From Candidatus Coatesiibacteriota bacterium (GTDB lineage Bacteria > JAFGND01), in assembly GCA_016927185.1 (NCBI GenBank), contig JAFGND010000025.1:1-64000 (forward strand): DNA of 64,000 nt, in the 5' to 3' direction. Below are positions 34,321 to 44,298 of the stretch, one piece after another. Position 1 is the first letter of the stretch; every line of letters begins with the position of its first letter. Under the pieces are notes generated by a model that saw nothing but the letters and a program-made list of their open reading frames with translations, was not told the DNA's origin and did not search any database. The translations under genes were made by a program, and so were the position numbers.

Positions 34321-37300
34321 TTAACTTGTAAATCCGAATTTCTTGTCTTTTCCTAATAGCATTGTTGATAGTTTTTCAAAATCAGCTGACATTTCAGGGA
34401 ATTTTTCAGATATTCTCGAAATGGAAATCTCTTCCTTCAACTCCTTAAGCCATGTTCTTGCAGCAGGTTGCATTTTCATTATTATTTCCCTGAAGAGACT
34501 TACCGGAATTACCTGCTTGCCTTTGTTCTGATTGATACTATCCTGAAAAACCTTTTGTATGCATAATTGGTAAGCATTATCCATTTCTGCAAATGAAAAG
34601 CCAATGCTTGCATTAATTGTCTCAGTAACATCCTGCCCTTGAAACTTGCTTTCAAGATATTCCTTTCTTTCACTTTCGTCTGGAAGAGAGAAATAAACAA
34701 AACGATCAATTCTACCTGTAGAAAGAAGTGAAGATGAAACCATATGAGGATTTTTTGTAGTCCCTATAAAGTAAACAAATGTATTTTTTCCCTGTAGTGC
34801 ATCAAGTTCAAGCTGGAACTGAGCAATCAATTCATTTGTCGTTTGCTTCTGCCATAATATATCAATGTCATCTACCAGAATCAAGGAAGGAGACTGTTCT
34901 ATTGCGGTATTAAATAAATTAGCAATGTTCTTCGAAGCATTACCACTCCATAAATCTAGAAGCTCACTTCCCTTGACTGGTATCAAGGATAAATCAGCTT
35001 CTCCTGCCAGACAATATGCACAAAAGCTCTTACCTGTACCTGGTGCTCCATAAAACAGGAAGCCTCTTGATAAATCAAGTCCATAATTCCTGGCTAGCTC
35101 CTGTTCTTTCATTGGAAGCAGTACTTCCTGTTTCAGTATTTCTTTCACGGATTTCAATCCGATCATGGTCTTGAAATTCCTGTCAGTTACTTTCAATATC
35201 TGGAATTTTGCTAATCCTCTTTGCTGATCACTTCCTGCATATATCATTTTCTTGTGTATTCTAGCCTGGTACTTAAGCTCGCATGCGAGTTCCTGGAATT
35301 TATCATTTAGTGATGAAGGATCAATAGCAGCAGAACACGATTCGAACCATCCCCATAATTTGGGTTTTACCAGATTTATTGAATTCTTGACTGCCTCGAA
35401 ATCAACAGGTGGGGCTTGAATCCTTGCTGCTGTACTGTCAGGGCGAGTATTCTCTTTTATGACCTTTGCAAATTGAGATTGCGAAGCAAGATAACATATA
35501 TTTTCTATTTCCGCACCACTGTAACCTTCAGTCAATTTAGATAATGTCTTCCATTCTTCGTCAGTCAATTGAGGTGGCAATTTGAATTTATGTTTGAACA
35601 TATCCAGCCTGGCTTGAATGGTCGGTACCCCAATGTAAATCAATCTGTCAATCCTTCCGGGTCTCAATATTGCCTCATCGATTGCCCATGGTCTATTGCT
35701 TGCACCTATCACCATTATTTCCTCATCATTCGAGCCGAAACCATCAAGTTCAACGAGGAGCTGGTTTACCATTTCCAGATGAACGCTAGTTTGTGACCTG
35801 TCAACAGATTCTCTCTTACCGCAGAGAATATCAAGCTCATCAAGAAAAACAACGCATGGTGTATGATTCCCTGCAAACTTGAAAAGATTCTGTATGTTTC
35901 TTGCACCATTTCCAACCCACATATCAACTATTTCTGATACTTTCACATTGATAAGTCCTGCCTGGAATCTTGCTGAAATCGCTTTTGCAAGCATAGTCTT
36001 GCCACATCCCGGAGGACCATAAAGCAGGATTCCCCTGTTTGCCTTCAAGCCATAATGCCTTGCTAGTTGAGGATATTCAAGAGGTGCAAATATTTCCTGA
36101 TAAAGAGTTTCTTTTACATCTGCAAGCCCCATTACATCATTGAATGTCACATCATTGACTCGTGAGAGAGAGAAGATTGAAAGCCCTCTTGACGCACTTC
36201 CACTTGATACAGGCATTTTTTTCTTCTGTCTGTAATACCTTTCCATTTCTTCCTTTAATGCCATATATTTACTTTCCAGAACCTCAGATTCTATATTTCT
36301 GTAGCAATCATCAAACCAGTCTTCCAGCGTAGGCTGGATTTCTTTCTGTGCTTCAAGAAGAAGTGGCATATCTATCAATATCTCTTTTTCCTGCTGTACA
36401 GCTGTTGATAGTGCCTTGCTTGCAGCAATATCAGTTATATTCTGGATTTCCGCTCCACTGTATTGATCTGTTTCCTGTGCCAGCCTCCTGTAATCAATAT
36501 TATCTGAAATTGGTCTGTTTTCAAGATTAAGTCTGAATATCTCTGTTCTCATATCTTCATCAGGAACACCTACATAGAACATTCTGTCCAGTCTTCCTGG
36601 TCTTAGTGCTGCTGGATCCAGAGCCCATGGTCTGTTAGTAGCACCAACAATAAGTATTTGCCCCTCGCTTCTGCTGAGATTACCCATTTCTGCCAGAAAT
36701 TGATTAACAGCTTTTCTTTGTTCTTCATGCATATTGACTGCCCTGTTAGTAAGGAAGGCATCCAGTTCATCAAGCAGGATCAGAGAAGGAGCATTTTCTT
36801 TTGCAAATTTAAACAGATTAGTGATATTTATTGCTGAGGTTCCCAGCCATACTCCTGAAATATCTGATGATTTCACATCGATGAAATTCATGCCTGTTTC
36901 ACCACAAAGTGCTTGCATTATCAGAGATTTTCCACATCCCGGAGGACCATAAAGCAGGATTCCCCTGGTTAGATCAATCTGATAACGCTTAGCCTGAGCT
37001 GGATAACGAAAGGGGAGTACTACTTCCTCATAGAGTCTTTTCTTAAGGTCTTCGAAACCAGCTATCCTTGAAAAGTCCATTCCAGTGATTTTCTGGACAG
37101 TGAATGTGGATAAACCTTTCTTCAGATCTTCATCATTTAGATACATTTCCTTATGAAAGGTCTGAATAGTCTGAGTGAAGAAACTTCTTACTAGTGAAAC
37201 ATCCTCTCCTTCCATGAAATTAAGAGAATCAAGTTCTTCTTTTGAAGAGGAGGAATTAATAAAAGCTCTGATTCTTTCTTTAGCAAGATCAGTCTCTATA

Positions 37301-38112
37301 TTAAGCTTATCTGCCCATTTGTAAGTATAAAGATTTATGAAGTGGACTTCATAAACCTCTTTTAAATCAGCGAGAAGTCTGGGTTGTTCCAGATTTATTG
37401 CAGCCGCTTCATTAATAAGCTCCTTGGCTTTTGGAGAGGAAAAAGGTAACATTGCAAGAGCAAAAGCTTCATAAAAATAGAAATTACGATTTATTATATT
37501 TTCATCATACTTCATGGCAATATCAATACAATTCTTGTAGTCTTTGTCTATCTCGCTTTTCTGGAATCTATTTCTCATTGAATCTATTGTATATTTGAAA
37601 TAAAGACATCTTACTGTTTCCCTTGCAATTCTTATATTCTTGGAATTGGGAAGTCCCTGAGAAAGGAACTCCAAACCGAGTTTTGCCCCGAAATCATAAC
37701 CATTGAAGCGTTCCTGCATATCAAGCTCTTCATATAAACCAAGAAGCCTGTAACCTAAAACACCCATTTCGGGATAAATGAAACTTTTCTTGAATTCACC
37801 ATGCATTTTCCTTAAGGCAATCAAAGCCTCTCCAAATATCTTCTTGGAATAGGTATCCTTTTCGAAATTGGCAAGCCCTCTTACTGCCTTGTCTTCTTCA
37901 ATGAAGTTGTTCAAGGCATCATCTGAATAAAAAGTTGCATAATATATTATTACCTGAAGTAACCAGTTCTCAGGAAGAGAGTAATAGTATTTGAAAGCTA
38001 ACTGGAAAGCCATCATCAAGTTGTCTCCCTCGAAAAGGCAATTTATGGCTTCCCGCAAATCATTTTCAAATTGCTTTCTATCAAACTTTGCAGCAGGTGG
38101 TGTTGGTGACAT
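34321..38112 (-). CDS. Protein with three CDC48/p97-like AAA+ modules
   Basis: A 1,263-residue cytoplasmic protein. Residues 1-about 350 are helical, TPR/repeat-like, without a recognised domain. Three AAA+ modules follow, with Walker A at about 384 (GPPGCGKS), 694 (GPPGCGKT) and 1019 (GAPGTGKS). The Walker B sites are LLDELD, FLDELD and VDDID; modules 1 and 2 keep the Glu and both arginine-finger Args (RPGRLDR, RPGRIDR), while module 3 has Asp and STGRIDR and is probably a weaker or non-hydrolysing ATPase. Each is introduced by a G-L/F-x-x-V/L-K segment as in CDC48/FtsH-type proteins, and the modules are joined by helical inserts. No protease domain or N-terminal ubiquitin-binding-type domain is seen. 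It sits 15 bases after an M23 peptidase gene. Confidence 0.9.
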   Translation of the reverse strand: MSPTPPAAKFDRKQFENDLREAINCLFEGDNLMMAFQLAFKYYYSLPENWLLQVIIYYATFYSDDALNNFIEEDKAVRGLANFEKDTYSKKIFGEALIALRKMHGEFKKSFIYPEMGVLGYRLLGLYEELDMQERFNGYDFGAKLGLEFLSQGLPNSKNIRIARETVRCLYFKYTIDSMRNRFQKSEIDKDYKNCIDIAMKYDENIINRNFYFYEAFALAMLPFSSPKAKELINEAAAINLEQPRLLADLKEVYEVHFINLYTYKWADKLNIETDLAKERIRAFINSSSSKEELDSLNFMEGEDVSLVRSFFTQTIQTFHKEMYLNDEDLKKGLSTFTVQKITGMDFSRIAGFEDLKKRLYEEVVLPFRYPAQAKRYQIDLTRGILLYGPPGCGKSLIMQALCGETGMNFIDVKSSDISGVWLGTSAINITNLFKFAKENAPSLILLDELDAFLTNRAVNMHEEQRKAVNQFLAEMGNLSRSEGQILIVGATNRPWALDPAALRPGRLDRMFYVGVPDEDMRTEIFRLNLENRPISDNIDYRRLAQETDQYSGAEIQNITDIAASKALSTAVQQEKEILIDMPLLLEAQKEIQPTLEDWFDDCYRNIESEVLESKYMALKEEMERYYRQKKKMPVSSGSASRGLSIFSLSRVNDVTFNDVMGLADVKETLYQEIFAPLEYPQLARHYGLKANRGILLYGPPGCGKTMLAKAISARFQAGLINVKVSEIVDMWVGNGARNIQNLFKFAGNHTPCVVFLDELDILCGKRESVDRSQTSVHLEMVNQLLVELDGFGSNDEEIMVIGASNRPWAIDEAILRPGRIDRLIYIGVPTIQARLDMFKHKFKLPPQLTDEEWKTLSKLTEGYSGAEIENICYLASQSQFAKVIKENTRPDSTAARIQAPPVDFEAVKNSINLVKPKLWGWFESCSAAIDPSSLNDKFQELACELKYQARIHKKMIYAGSDQQRGLAKFQILKVTDRNFKTMIGLKSVKEILKQEVLLPMKEQELARNYGLDLSRGFLFYGAPGTGKSFCAYCLAGEADLSLIPVKGSELLDLWSGNASKNIANLFNTAIEQSPSLILVDDIDILWQKQTTNELIAQFQLELDALQGKNTFVYFIGTTKNPHMVSSSLLSTGRIDRFVYFSLPDESERKEYLESKFQGQDVTETINASIGFSFAEMDNAYQLCIQKVFQDSINQNKGKQVIPVSLFREIIMKMQPAARTWLKELKEEISISRISEKFPEMSADFEKLSTMLLGKDKKFGFTS
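36002..36037 (-). repeat. 36-base perfect repeat shared by AAA+ modules 1 and 2
   Basis: These 36 bases are identical to 36932-36967 and encode the Walker A region of module 2 and module 1. The surrounding sequence of the two modules has diverged strongly, so identity at every third position here suggests recent gene conversion or strong constraint. Confidence 0.85.
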
Positions 38113-38127
38113 TTCACTCCTTTAAAA

Positions 38128-39483
38128 CTATTTGGTGGTTGAAATCCTTTTTTCCATCAAACTGTCAAATCTTTTTGAGTAATTCTGTAATAATGCAGGT
38201 AATTTAGACAACTCTATATCATTCAGTGGAGGAAAAGAAATCAACCTGTTTTTCAGTGGATTAACATTCCTTCCTCCAACTTTTATCCTGTAATCCAGGT
38301 GAGGACCTGTACTTAATCCTGTTGAACCGACATATCCAATAACTCTTCCTGTTTTTACGAATGTGCCTTTGTTTACTCCTTTTGCAAAACTGTTCAAATG
38401 TCCATAATAAGTGACAACTCCTGCCATATGCTTTATTGCAATCATGTTTCCGTATCCTCCACTCCTTCCCTTCATGACAACAGTACCTGATGAAGCTGCT
38501 CGAACTGGAGTTCCTTTTTTTGCAACAAAGTCTATTGCAAGGTGAGGTCTGTATCTCTTTAGAATAGGATGCATTCTTCTAATTCTATAATTACTGGATA
38601 TCCTTTTGAATCTTAACGGTATTATTAATGCAATTCTGTGAAGGCACTTTCCTGTTTCAGTATAATACAGACCTTCCCCTGGATCCTTTTCAAGAATAGG
38701 AAGAGAATCATCTTCAGCTACAACTTCTTCCTGTTTCAATGATGAAGGATAAAAAGCCAACTGGTATGTCCTGTCAGTTGTTTCTGCCTTGCTCCACCAT
38801 AACTGCTTGAATTCTCTTCTTCCTCCGGGTAAAACCTGTTCAGTTATCAGGAATGAAAAGACAGTCCCTTTTTCTCTGCATTTCTTTGTTCCTATATATC
38901 TTGCCCAGAATTGTATTGCTTGCTTGATAAAAGCTGGATTATTATATTTCTCGGCAAGCATTGGCTGCATTCTTGTTGAGAGAGTGCAAACCAAGGCTCT
39001 TTCCTGAAGCCCTTCCTTCATTGTTACGCACTGCATAAGCCATCCATGAGAAGTCCTGTAACCCCGGTATATCTCCTTGCTTTCTCTTTGAAGTTCAAGA
39101 CTGTCAATTGATCCATCAGCATTCTTTGAAAATAATGTTATTTTATCTCCCTTCTGAGATATTCCAACATCCTTGTTCTCCTTGAAAGCTTCAACCAGGC
39201 TATCAATCCTGTTCTCAGGTTGTCCTATTCTCAGAAAAAAGTCGTTCCATGTCTCCCTTGTTTTCACTTCAATTAATTCTGGATAGTAACCTGAAGGTTT
39301 AATTTTTTCCTCCACCTTCACAGGTTCTTCTTTTTTTTCGCTTTTCCTTGATATTTCAATGAATAATCCTCTTACACTTATAAAAACAAGGAAAATACCA
39401 ATAATAAGAATAAAAAGAAGTCCATAAGGCAAGAATCTGTTCCAAATGATGAGGTTTTTCCATATATCCTTAAGGAAATTCAT
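38128..39483 (-). CDS. Inner-membrane-anchored M23 (LytM-like) peptidase
   Basis: A 451-residue protein: one N-terminal membrane segment (about 17-37), a long linker region, and a C-terminal M23 domain (about 320-420). Visible ligands are H and D in RPHLAIDF and the SGGYGNMIAIKH and VTYYGHLN strands. The last motif is GPHLDYR where most M23 enzymes have an HxH pair, so the second His is Asp. The domain otherwise looks complete, so it could be active with an Asp ligand or be a non-catalytic regulator of a murein hydrolase, as in EnvC/NlpD. The ATG overlaps the preceding GT-C gene by four bases. Confidence 0.88.
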   Translation of the reverse strand: MNFLKDIWKNLIIWNRFLPYGLLFILIIGIFLVFISVRGLFIEISRKSEKKEEPVKVEEKIKPSGYYPELIEVKTRETWNDFFLRIGQPENRIDSLVEAFKENKDVGISQKGDKITLFSKNADGSIDSLELQRESKEIYRGYRTSHGWLMQCVTMKEGLQERALVCTLSTRMQPMLAEKYNNPAFIKQAIQFWARYIGTKKCREKGTVFSFLITEQVLPGGRREFKQLWWSKAETTDRTYQLAFYPSSLKQEEVVAEDDSLPILEKDPGEGLYYTETGKCLHRIALIIPLRFKRISSNYRIRRMHPILKRYRPHLAIDFVAKKGTPVRAASSGTVVMKGRSGGYGNMIAIKHMAGVVTYYGHLNSFAKGVNKGTFVKTGRVIGYVGSTGLSTGPHLDYRIKVGGRNVNPLKNRLISFPPLNDIELSKLPALLQNYSKRFDSLMEKRISTTK

Positions 39484-41627
39484 TTTACTGTTTCTTCTTT
39501 TCCTGCAATCATTTCTATAAGCCGTGATATCTGTTTTGAATACTTCGGATCATTTATCAGGAAGTTATAGTATATGGCTTTCATCAAGTTTTCATTAGCA
39601 CTTTTTTCCATTTGTAGCATATATTGTGACCATGCCAGGACAGTGTATGCTGGTGTCCATTTACTCCTATGCTTTATTATTTCAGAAGCAATCTCTGCTG
39701 ATAATAAATACTGCTTATTGATTAGAGCCAGTTCTGCATGAATAAGCTTAATTGAAGTTAGATCAGGATGCTTGCTAGCGTAAGATGACATGAGTTTATA
39801 TGAATCAAGATAATTTTTTTTCTTGAAAAGCAAACAGGCCTTTACAAACTCTGACTCTTCTGGATTATTCCTGAGTTTTTTGGAGATATTTTTTAAAAGA
39901 AAAAGCCTTATCTTGCCTACCATGAATTGAGACAATACAAGCAAAGAATCAGCATTTTCAAGACTCATAAGGTACTTGCCTTCTTCTGTCTTCGGATCAA
40001 CAAGGAAATAATCAACTTCCGAAACACTATTGAAGTCGCTTATTCCATTTTCATGGAGAACGAATCTTGTCTTGTTACTTAATCCAGGCAGCGCAGACCA
40101 GGAAGCACCCAACTTCTTGTTTCCAACAATCTCTGCAACCTCCCTGCTTGTAGCAAGTTGAGAAAACTGCTGATTGTTATTATTAGCAGAGATATGAATG
40201 ACAAGGAAATATGAATTCACCAGGAAAAGAAATCCAGCGAAATATTTGACATAGTTCAGGTTGAGATTGAGTTTTTCTTTTCTCATGAACATGAGAATCA
40301 ATATCGCTGCAATCAAGGATATCAAATCGTGTAAATAGGCTGGTTTAGTGAATTTCAATATCATCATATCCTCGTCATGCATATACATCATATATCTTTG
40401 TGGAATGAACTCACCAGCAGCAAAAGTGAATCTCAAGAACGTGTAGCAGACAATTGCTAGTATTGGCAAGAGAATCAAGTAATGTAATAATGAGAAGTCT
40501 GGGTTCTCGAAAATATTCTTTTTCTTCATCACTTTCCACATTTCGATGATTACTATTGGCATGGGAAGCAGAAGCATCATTTCATATCTTAATGGACAAT
40601 ATGTATTCAGGGAAAGATAGCATGGTATAAGTAAAAGCATCAGGATACTCCATTTTACATATAATCTCAGATTAGCTCCATATTGTTTTACTGAATAAAT
40701 TGATGCAATACCTAAAGCCAGATAGCCAAGAATCATTTGAGCAGGAGCTTGCTGGGCAAGTAAAGAAAAAGTTCCTATTCTTCTTAAGCCATCAATATAA
40801 TCATATATGGAAGTTATCATTGGTTGGGCTTTTGTTATAGTCAAATATGCATTTTTCCATTCCTGGTAATCAGGCAAAATAAGTATAAAAAGATATAGAA
40901 TGAATGTAGCAAATGCTCCAGATAGAAAAAAGACTAACCTGTTCCTTGCTTCTCTTCTACCATTAAATGGCAACAGGAAATCCCATAGCAAAGAGATGAA
41001 AGTCACTAATACTATACTTGAAGCTGCAGCTTTTATTCCCATTGCAGCAAGAACCATCAATGACCCTCCCAGAGATATCAAGTATTTATTATTCTTTAGT
41101 ATAAGGAGCAATCCTGTCATTACTAAGGCAAACATCGGAAATTCAAGAAGCGCTAGCTTGCCATAAGCATAGAATGGTATGCAGAGAACGAATATCAAGC
41201 AGCCTATAAAAGAATGAAGTTCATCGTTTTCCTTTCTCAATATTGAAAAATAGATGAATATCAGTCCTAATGCAGAGAGAATGCTTATCAATCTAGCCGA
41301 GAAGAAAGAGACACCTATAACTTTGAAAACAGAATACTGAATTATTGAAAGAAATGATGTCAGATAGAATCTTGGCCAATTCCCCTCAGGTTTCCATGAG
41401 CCGAAATATATCTTGTTGATCGCAGGTGCTGCCCAGAAAGCTTCATCAGAGAAAGGTCCTGCAGACCAGCTCATCCCGAGCAGGGGATCCCCCTCTGTTT
41501 CATGAAATAAAAGGAAAGCAGATATAATAAGCAGAATAATGAAACATATCTTGACTTTCGGGATTCGTATTTTTCGTTCCTTTACTGTACTTGATGAACG
41601 CAATGTTTTTGATTTTTTCTTTGCCAT
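39480..41627 (-). CDS. GT-C family membrane glycosyltransferase (PMT/ArnT-like)
   Basis: A 715-residue protein: a basic N-terminal tail (MAKKKSKTLR), about 11-12 membrane segments, and a C-terminal soluble region of about 200 residues with TPR-like helices (KACLLFKKKNYLDSYKLM, LALINKQYLLSAEIASEI). The first loop has GPFSDEAFWAAPAI, the D-E acidic pair of PMT_2/ArnT enzymes that transfer sugars from polyprenyl-phosphate carriers. The substrate is unknown; protein or lipopolysaccharide modification is possible. It starts the operon GT-C, M23 peptidase, triple AAA+ and is divergent from namZ. Confidence 0.8.
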   Translation of the reverse strand: MAKKKSKTLRSSSTVKERKIRIPKVKICFIILLIISAFLLFHETEGDPLLGMSWSAGPFSDEAFWAAPAINKIYFGSWKPEGNWPRFYLTSFLSIIQYSVFKVIGVSFFSARLISILSALGLIFIYFSILRKENDELHSFIGCLIFVLCIPFYAYGKLALLEFPMFALVMTGLLLILKNNKYLISLGGSLMVLAAMGIKAAASSIVLVTFISLLWDFLLPFNGRREARNRLVFFLSGAFATFILYLFILILPDYQEWKNAYLTITKAQPMITSIYDYIDGLRRIGTFSLLAQQAPAQMILGYLALGIASIYSVKQYGANLRLYVKWSILMLLLIPCYLSLNTYCPLRYEMMLLLPMPIVIIEMWKVMKKKNIFENPDFSLLHYLILLPILAIVCYTFLRFTFAAGEFIPQRYMMYMHDEDMMILKFTKPAYLHDLISLIAAILILMFMRKEKLNLNLNYVKYFAGFLFLVNSYFLVIHISANNNNQQFSQLATSREVAEIVGNKKLGASWSALPGLSNKTRFVLHENGISDFNSVSEVDYFLVDPKTEEGKYLMSLENADSLLVLSQFMVGKIRLFLLKNISKKLRNNPEESEFVKACLLFKKKNYLDSYKLMSSYASKHPDLTSIKLIHAELALINKQYLLSAEIASEIIKHRSKWTPAYTVLAWSQYMLQMEKSANENLMKAIYYNFLINDPKYSKQISRLIEMIAGKEETVK

Positions 41628-41679
41628 TTTTTATTACCCAATCTCATACTCATTATAGAAAAGTCAAAATAAATGTGAT

Positions 41680-41709
41680 TTGACTTGACCAAAGCATGAA
41701 AAATATATC
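41680..41709 (+). promoter_or_regulatory. Possible promoter of namZ
   Basis: TTGACT (41680-41685), 18 bases, TATATC (41704-41709). The predicted start is close to the GTG at 41720, so the message would be almost leaderless. An overlapping TTGACC at 41685 is an alternative -35. Confidence 0.35.
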
Positions 41710-41719
41710 CCTTGATTAA

Positions 41720-42982
41720 GTGAAAAGGAATGCATTTGTTTTTCTGGCTTTTATAATGATCGCCTGTTCAAGCATGTCTAGCAAAGCCAGAAATGAAGAT
41801 CAAAAAACTGACACCAAAGAAGAAATCTCAGAGGAAATGAAAAAAGAAGGTATCCGGAAAGTGCTTACTGGAATAGATGTTCTTGAAAGAGATTCTTTCA
41901 AGATTCTCAAAGGCAAGAGAATAGGTTTGATAACAAATCATTCCGCCCAAAATAGTAATGGAATTAGTACAGTTGAACTGCTTTCCAGGAATACAAGACT
42001 TGTGAAATTGTTCGCTCCAGAACATGGTATAGAAGGAAGTCATGGAAAACCTTTCCCTGGTTCCTGGAATTATGATTATGGTATTCCTGTCATAAGTTTA
42101 TACTCAAAGTCAAAAAAACCTTCATCTTCTGATCTGGACGATATTGATGCTTTAGTATTCGATATCCAATCTGCTGGAGCAAGATATTATACCTATATAA
42201 CCACAATGGGATATTGTATGGAAGCAGCTGCAATGCATAACAAGGAATTCATTGTCCTGGACAGACCTAATCCTGCAGGAGGAAATAAAGTAAGTGGAGC
42301 TGTTCCCCTGAAAACAGAATGTAAAAGCTTCATCTGCTATTATTCACTTGCAACTCAGCATGGTATGACTATTGGAGAACTTGCTAATATGTTCAAGGAG
42401 GAAAAGAAGTTAAGTCTTGAACTGACAGTCATTCAAATGAAAGGATGGAGTAGAAGCATGACCTATGACAAAACAGGTCTTTCATATATACCACCTTCTC
42501 CCAATCTCAAGAGACAGGAATCAATTATACCTTATTGCATACTTGGCTTTCTTGAGCATTCAAATATTTCGGTAGGCAGGGGAACTGAATATCCGTTTGA
42601 AATCTATGGAGCTCCTTTTATTGATGAAAAGAATATGGTAGAAGAACTCAACAACTTCAGATTGAAAGGTGTTGAATTCAAGGAAGCGACTTTTATTCCA
42701 GAAGGAAGTTTTTACAAAGGAAAACTGTGCAAAGGTTTCAGGATTCATATTTCTGATAAATCTGAATACGAGGGAAATGAAATTGCAATGGCAGTATTGG
42801 TAACTCTTCACAAGCTGAATAAACATAATTTCAAGCCTTCAAATGCTTTTAACTCAGCATTTGGCTCAAGAAAGATTTCGAATCTGGTCTTCAGGGATAC
42901 TGACATAAAGATACTGAAACATCTATTAATGAAACAGAATGAGACCTTTCTTGGCAGGAGAAAAAAATACTTGTTATATTGA
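41720..42982 (+). CDS. namZ: NamZ-type exo-beta-N-acetylmuramidase (DUF1343) lipoprotein
   Basis: A 420-residue protein starting with GTG. The signal peptide MKRNAFVFLAFIMIAC gives a lipidation Cys. The mature part has the DUF1343 hallmarks: GIDVLERDSFKILKGKRIGL, LFAPEHGIEG, VFDIQSAGARYYTYITTM, VLDRPNPAGG, SPNLKRQESIIPY and SVGRGTEYPFEIYGAPFID. NamZ removes terminal MurNAc from peptidoglycan fragments. It could feed muropeptide recycling from the periplasm. It precedes the aminopeptidase gene by 95 bases. Confidence 0.92.
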   Translation: MKRNAFVFLAFIMIACSSMSSKARNEDQKTDTKEEISEEMKKEGIRKVLTGIDVLERDSFKILKGKRIGLITNHSAQNSNGISTVELLSRNTRLVKLFAPEHGIEGSHGKPFPGSWNYDYGIPVISLYSKSKKPSSSDLDDIDALVFDIQSAGARYYTYITTMGYCMEAAAMHNKEFIVLDRPNPAGGNKVSGAVPLKTECKSFICYYSLATQHGMTIGELANMFKEEKKLSLELTVIQMKGWSRSMTYDKTGLSYIPPSPNLKRQESIIPYCILGFLEHSNISVGRGTEYPFEIYGAPFIDEKNMVEELNNFRLKGVEFKEATFIPEGSFYKGKLCKGFRIHISDKSEYEGNEIAMAVLVTLHKLNKHNFKPSNAFNSAFGSRKISNLVFRDTDIKILKHLLMKQNETFLGRRKKYLLY

Positions 42983-43077
42983 GCCTTGAACTGAATTTTT
43001 TTATTTACTTAATATGTCATGAAAATGATATTGTCATGGATAATTAATTAGATATTGTTTGGGGATAAAGGAGAGAT

Positions 43078-44295
43078 ATGGAAAGAAATATTTATAAGAA
43101 AAGAAGAGATGCTTTATTCAAGCAGCTCCCCAAAGATTCTGTTGCTATAATTCCTTCATTATCGGGTAATCCAGAAAATCAGCCTTATGATGCCAGTTTC
43201 TATTATCTGACTGGATTAATGCTTAATAATGCAATACTTGTAATGACAAAAGAGAAAAGCGTTGAGAAAGAAACCATATACAGGATGAAGATAGATCCTG
43301 TCTTATCTTTATGGGTATGCTCTCCTCCACCAGATGATGAGCTGAGGGCTAAAAGTGGTATAAAGGACCTGAAGGATTTTAGCTTAGATGCTTTATTAGA
43401 TACATTATACAATGAAGCTGCTAAAGGCATGAAGGATTTCTATCTTCACTATACCCCAAAGAAGCCAAATCTTCCATCTTCTTTATCACAAGCACTTGTT
43501 GAGAAAATAAGAAGGTATTTGCCTCATATAAACTTGATATGGCTTTCTCCCATAATTTACGAGCTGAGAAGAGTCAAAACTCCTCAAGAAGTAACTTTAT
43601 TCAAGGAAGCAATACGCATTACAAAGAATGCAATTGTAAATGTTTTCTCTAGAAGATCGATATATCAGAATGAATGCCAGGTTTATGCAGATTATAGTGC
43701 TTCATTGATAAATGAACTGAACAGAAAAAGTGGCTTCAATGTAATTGTTGCAGCAGGGAAGAATGCAACAATACTGCATTATGATAACAATAACTCCCCT
43801 ATACATAATAATTCAATGGTCTTGATTGATGCAGGATGTGACTATGAAGGTTATAACAGTGATATAACCAGATGTTTTCCAAGAGGGAAACTATTCCCTG
43901 CAAAAGCAAAGCACATATATGAAGCAGTCTTGACAGCACAGGAGCTTATAATAAAATCAATCAAGCCCGGAGTTTCACTTCAGGAGATAAATGATAATGC
44001 AAAAGATATTATTTTCAGGGTTTACAAAGATGCCAGGATAGTGAAAACACTAGATGAATTAAGCAAGGTCTATTATCATGGTGCAAGTCACTATTTGGGG
44101 CTAGAAGTCCACGATGTTGGTATAAGATCCAGACTTCTGAAACCTGGTTGTGTCCTGACCGTTGAACCTGGTTGTTATGTAGAAAAGCTTGGAATTGGGA
44201 TAAGGATTGAAGATGATATCCTTGTCACTTCCTCGGGATATGAAAACCTTTCCTTTTCAATTCCGAAGAAGATAAAGGAGATTGAAGCATTATAG
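43078..44295 (+). CDS. pepP: Xaa-Pro aminopeptidase (M24B)
   Basis: A 405-residue cytoplasmic metallopeptidase that frees the N-terminal residue preceding proline. The N-terminal creatinase-like domain (to about 165) has the QPYDASFYYLTGL segment of aminopeptidase P. The five ligands are D251 (IDAGCDYEGYNSDITR), D262, H338 (HGASHYLGLEVHD), E363 (VEPG) and E378 (RIEDD). AAGGAG precedes the ATG. It heads a run of tightly spaced genes with the heptose kinase three bases on. Confidence 0.93.
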   Translation: MERNIYKKRRDALFKQLPKDSVAIIPSLSGNPENQPYDASFYYLTGLMLNNAILVMTKEKSVEKETIYRMKIDPVLSLWVCSPPPDDELRAKSGIKDLKDFSLDALLDTLYNEAAKGMKDFYLHYTPKKPNLPSSLSQALVEKIRRYLPHINLIWLSPIIYELRRVKTPQEVTLFKEAIRITKNAIVNVFSRRSIYQNECQVYADYSASLINELNRKSGFNVIVAAGKNATILHYDNNNSPIHNNSMVLIDAGCDYEGYNSDITRCFPRGKLFPAKAKHIYEAVLTAQELIIKSIKPGVSLQEINDNAKDIIFRVYKDARIVKTLDELSKVYYHGASHYLGLEVHDVGIRSRLLKPGCVLTVEPGCYVEKLGIGIRIEDDILVTSSGYENLSFSIPKKIKEIEAL

Positions 44296-44298
44296 AAA

